From assembly GCA_946538495.1 (NCBI GenBank), contig CAMNGP010000002.1, forward strand, positions 1 to 64,000: a stretch of 64,000 nt of DNA, written 5' to 3'. The position numbers and the translations under genes were made by a program. The stretch is from an uncultured Candidatus Saccharibacteria bacterium (GTDB lineage Bacteria; Patescibacteriota; Saccharimonadia; Saccharimonadales; Saccharimonadaceae). The notes under the pieces were generated by a model. It did no database searches and had not been told where the DNA came from. It saw nothing but the letters and a program-made list of their open reading frames with translations. The stretch's first letter is position 1. Each line of letters opens with the position of its first letter. Positions 60,886 to 64,000 of the stretch are shown piece by piece.

Positions 60886-63819
60886 TTATAATTTCTCTAA
60901 TGAAATTGTTATGTTTTCGCCGTCTAATTTGGCGATTTCATCATAAGAATAATTATTGTTTTTTACTACTTCGTGAGCGTTGACTTCTGTTCTAATCAAT
61001 TCTTCAAATCCATTTGGTAAATCAATTGAAAGAGAGAGTTTGATTTGGTCGTCTTGGCGTAAGCCAGCGTGCTTACGGGCGGATTGTACGGCGCGAATGA
61101 TTTCACGGGCCTGTCCTTCCCTCTTAAGCTCGGCGGTGAGTTTTTTGTCGAGTGAGAGACTCTTACCGTGTTTTACTGTCTTAACGTTTACCTCGTCGGC
61201 AATGATTTTTTCATAGAAATCGTCTAGTTTGTCGCCATCGTACGTAAGCTTTGCTAGCGGCTGACGGATTTTGATTTGATCTTCGGTATCTGATTTTTGC
61301 ATTCTAAGTGCCAGTGCATCAGTAATGATTTGGCGAGTACGAGACATTATTCCTAGGATTTCCGTGTCAATCTTGCCTGCATCTGGCCAATTCAAGAGAT
61401 GCACAGACTCATTCTGCCCTGTCATTTTTTGATAAAGCTCTTCGGAAAGAAATGGCGTAAACGGGGCTAGGATTTTAGCCAGATAGATTAATACAAAATG
61501 GAGCGTAGCGAATGCTGCATGTTTATCTTTTGGATCGTCATTTTTGCTAAAACGTCGGCGCGAGCGACGCACAAACCAGTTAGATAAATCATCTATAAAT
61601 GGCAAGACCTCTTCTAGAGCTTTAGGGAGATTGTATTCTTCCATGCCAGCAGTAATAGCGTTTCTTAATTGATAAACGCGAGAGAAGATCCATTGGTCTA
61701 ATGGATTATTTAGCTCTATATCATACAAATCGTCTGAGTCGATATTCTCGACCTCTGCGTAGGTCGTGAAGAAATCATAGACATTCCAAACCATGGCAAG
61801 TTTGCGGTTGACGTCGGAGACATCTTTGTCAAGAAGAGCGAAGTCTTCGCCAGAGAGGACTGGGGAGCTAAGGAGCAAAAAACGGAGAGCGTCAGCAGAA
61901 TATTGATCCATGAGCACATTTGGGTCGGTGAAATTACCGAGCGATTTGCTCATCTTGCGCCCATCGTTTCCCGCTAAGGTGCCGGTGGTAATTACATTCT
62001 TATAAGCATTTTTGTGACCTTTTTTGGCTTTTTCACCAAAGGCACCCGTTTCAGCAAGTGCAGTATTGACGGCATGAACATAATAGAACCAGGCGCGTAC
62101 TTGACCGACGTATTCTACGATAAAATCGGCTGGATAATTTCGCTCAAACTTTTCTTTGTTTTCGAACGGATAATGAAGCTGCGCGAAGGGCATAGAGCCA
62201 GATTCAAACCAGCAATCTAATACCTTTTCGATACGGGTAAAATGTTCGCCATCGATATCGAATTCGATCGCATCCACCCAAGGGCGATGATAATCGTCTA
62301 GTTCTTTGCCAGACAATTCTTTAAGCTCAGCATAAGAGCCGATTACTTTGACGGAGCCTTTGTCACCTTTCCAGACCGGCATAGCAGTAGCCCAAAAACG
62401 ATCGCGCGACAGATTCCAATCAGGTGCGGCTTCGATGTTTTTGGCAAAGCGGCCGTGTTTTAGATACCCCGGGAACCAGTTGATGTTTTCATTCTCAGCT
62501 AGCATTAGAGGTTTTTGACCCTCGATATCAAAGAACCAAGACGGAAATGCGCGATACATGATGCGTTCCTTGGAGCGAGGGTTGAAGGGATATTCGTGCT
62601 GAATATAATCTATCTTGTAGATAATTCCCTTGTCTTCCAAGCATTTTGCAATAAATTTATTAGCTGCCCAAATTTGAATGCCGTGCTCATCGGTGTCACG
62701 AACACCGAAATCATGTAACTTGTTGGCGTATTCTGCTATATAATAGCCATTCTCGTCAAGAGTATCTACAAAATCAATCTCGTCTTCGTGTTGCTTGTAG
62801 AGCTCGTAATCATCTTCACCATAAGCAGGGGCAATATGAACAATACCTGTGCCTTCTTCGTCTCCCACAAAGTCAGCGGTGAAAACTTGGCAAATAGTGC
62901 CATCTAGGGATATGTATTTAAGACCCTGAAGATCCTTGCCTTTAAAAGTCTTTTCTGGTTCGGCGTCTTCACTAAAGAGTTTGCCGGCGAGCCTGGTTGC
63001 AACAATAAGACGCCCACCATCTATATTATATACGCCATATGATAGGTTTTTACTGACAGCTAAAGCACGGTTCGCCATCAAGGTCCAAGGGGTGGTGGTC
63101 CAAGCTAGAAGATAAACAGGTTCAGAAATAGATATTTCTTTAGACGCTTCGTCCTTCGAATCTGTATTTACTAGCTTGAATTTGACATAGGCGGAAGGGT
63201 CAGTGACGGTTTGGTAGGCATCGTTATCCATGGTGACTTCTGCTTTCGAAACAGGAGTAGCGAATTTGGTATCGTACATTAAGACTTTGCGACCTTCATA
63301 GATTTTGCCTGCTTCATAGAGCTGTTTAAATGCCCACCAGACAGATTCCATGAAATCCTTGTTCATGGTGCGATAGCAATTATCAAAATCTACCCAACGA
63401 CCAACGCGATCGATGGTAGAGCGCCAGGTTTCGGAGTTCGCAACCATGGATTCTCTGGCTTTAATAATATAATCTTCGAGACTCCATTTAGTGCCGATGT
63501 CGCGGCGGTCAGTAATACCGAGCTGCTTTTCGACAAAGTTTTCGGCTGGAAGACCGTGACAGTCCCAGCCCCAACGGCGTTCTACGCGACGACCATTCAT
63601 GGTCCAATAGCGCGGGACGGCGTCTTTGACAATAGAGCTAAGGAGGGTTCCATGATGAGGGTTGCCAGTAATAAATGGTGGGCCATCATAAAAAACATAG
63701 GATTCGTCGATTGGTCTCTGTTCTACAGATTTTTCGAATGTTTTATCTTTTTTCCACCACTCAATGAGGGCTTTTTCGTATTCGACGGCTTTGCGTCGTT
63801 CTCCAGCTCTATATTTCAT
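60886..63819 (-). CDS. ileS: Isoleucyl-tRNA synthetase
   Basis: 977 aa. Class I enzyme: HIGH-type motif GNPHHGTLLS and KMSKSLGNF are intact; editing domain between them. The long C-terminal domain without an obvious zinc finger and the start RKAVEYEKALIEWWKKDKTF fit the type 2 (eukaryote-like, often mupirocin-tolerant) form. TATAAT-TATAGA-ATG, no Shine-Dalgarno: leaderless, so no T-box. Confidence 0.96.
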   Translation of the reverse strand: MKYRAGERRKAVEYEKALIEWWKKDKTFEKSVEQRPIDESYVFYDGPPFITGNPHHGTLLSSIVKDAVPRYWTMNGRRVERRWGWDCHGLPAENFVEKQLGITDRRDIGTKWSLEDYIIKARESMVANSETWRSTIDRVGRWVDFDNCYRTMNKDFMESVWWAFKQLYEAGKIYEGRKVLMYDTKFATPVSKAEVTMDNDAYQTVTDPSAYVKFKLVNTDSKDEASKEISISEPVYLLAWTTTPWTLMANRALAVSKNLSYGVYNIDGGRLIVATRLAGKLFSEDAEPEKTFKGKDLQGLKYISLDGTICQVFTADFVGDEEGTGIVHIAPAYGEDDYELYKQHEDEIDFVDTLDENGYYIAEYANKLHDFGVRDTDEHGIQIWAANKFIAKCLEDKGIIYKIDYIQHEYPFNPRSKERIMYRAFPSWFFDIEGQKPLMLAENENINWFPGYLKHGRFAKNIEAAPDWNLSRDRFWATAMPVWKGDKGSVKVIGSYAELKELSGKELDDYHRPWVDAIEFDIDGEHFTRIEKVLDCWFESGSMPFAQLHYPFENKEKFERNYPADFIVEYVGQVRAWFYYVHAVNTALAETGAFGEKAKKGHKNAYKNVITTGTLAGNDGRKMSKSLGNFTDPNVLMDQYSADALRFLLLSSPVLSGEDFALLDKDVSDVNRKLAMVWNVYDFFTTYAEVENIDSDDLYDIELNNPLDQWIFSRVYQLRNAITAGMEEYNLPKALEEVLPFIDDLSNWFVRRSRRRFSKNDDPKDKHAAFATLHFVLIYLAKILAPFTPFLSEELYQKMTGQNESVHLLNWPDAGKIDTEILGIMSRTRQIITDALALRMQKSDTEDQIKIRQPLAKLTYDGDKLDDFYEKIIADEVNVKTVKHGKSLSLDKKLTAELKREGQAREIIRAVQSARKHAGLRQDDQIKLSLSIDLPNGFEELIRTEVNAHEVVKNNNYSYDEIAKLDGENITISLEKL

Positions 63820-63831
63820 TCTATAATTATA

Positions 63832-64000
63832 TCACTTTTTGGTGTGAACGTCGAGCTGGGCGTAAGGGATATGAATTTTATGTTCTTCTAAAGTTGTAAC
63901 GATTGCACGCAAGCAGTCGCGACGAATCTGTAACTGATTTAATGGGTCACATGTAACCATAATTTGGTAATTCAAAGAAGAGTCGGCAAGGGCAGTAATT
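63832..64000 (-). CDS. MscS-type mechanosensitive channel, C-terminal end (partial)
   Basis: The frame ending in TGA at 63832-63834 gives a C-terminal domain matching small mechanosensitive channels: ADSSLNYQIMV and EEHKIHIPYAQLDVH. The gene continues beyond the window. Releases solutes upon osmotic downshock. ileS begins 12 nt downstream. Confidence 0.8.
   Translation of the reverse strand, partial: ITALADSSLNYQIMVTCDPLNQLQIRRDCLRAIVTTLEEHKIHIPYAQLDVHTKK

Overview
The window looks like a piece of a small, streamlined bacterial chromosome of the Candidate Phyla Radiation, most likely a Saccharibacterium (TM7). This is inferred from gene content, not from a database match. Signs are short or domain-trimmed versions of standard enzymes (MiaA, PrmC, Rel without ACT, ThrRS without TGS), many 1-23 nt gene overlaps, large repetitive surface proteins, an anaerobic ribonucleotide reductase, and no biosynthetic operons. 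TGA is used as a stop codon (for example 31978-31980), so the glycine recoding of Gracilibacteria and Absconditabacteria is not present. I see no prophage, insertion sequence or CRISPR array.

Layout: 0-0.36 kb holds the 5' end of a 16S rRNA (minus strand) with promoter and boxA. 0.35-2.9 kb has a secreted protein and a GC-rich helical-repeat protein. 2.9-11.1 kb has gyrA, gyrB, a type IV secretion-like ATPase and two small genes. 11.1-12.4 kb is an RNA-rich gap containing tmRNA (11673-12029). 12.4-15.4 kb has yifB and the infC-rpmI-rplT-rpmB operon, whose infC appears to start at ATC. 15.4-23.2 kb has RNase P RNA, a rimB/rimK pair, a Nudix-RNase H fusion behind a structured leader, an M50 protease lacking an ordinary start codon, miaA, thrS and a racemase-like protein. 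23.2-34.6 kb has tRNAs, glycosyltransferases, rel, a phospholipid synthase, xth and smpB. 34.6-39.6 kb is one giant repeat adhesin, followed by dnaE. 43.4-50.4 kb has galU, nrdDG and sufCB. 50.4-57 kb has prfA-prmC, htrA, lepB, parAB and rplU. 57-60.9 kb has two surface proteins and two tiny SD-led peptides under a near-consensus promoter. The window ends with ileS and the tail of a MscS channel.

Working together: tmRNA and SmpB form ribosome rescue; PrmC modifies the release factor encoded by the overlapping prfA; NrdG should activate NrdD; SufC and SufB form a minimal Fe-S assembly unit; ParA and ParB segregate the chromosome; LepB processes exported proteins such as the adhesins.

The most unusual signals are: (1) NrdD ends about 10 residues after its zinc motif, without the glycyl-radical loop; (2) a strongly promoted two-peptide operon at 60.4-60.8 kb; (3) non-ATG starts (ATC for infC, probably ATT for the M50 protease); (4) in-frame hairpin-forming insertions near the N termini of GyrA and SufB; (5) about ten genes with a perfect or near-perfect TATAAT 6-7 nt before the start codon, suggesting leaderless mRNAs; and (6) a 146-nt structured leader before the Nudix-RNase H gene.
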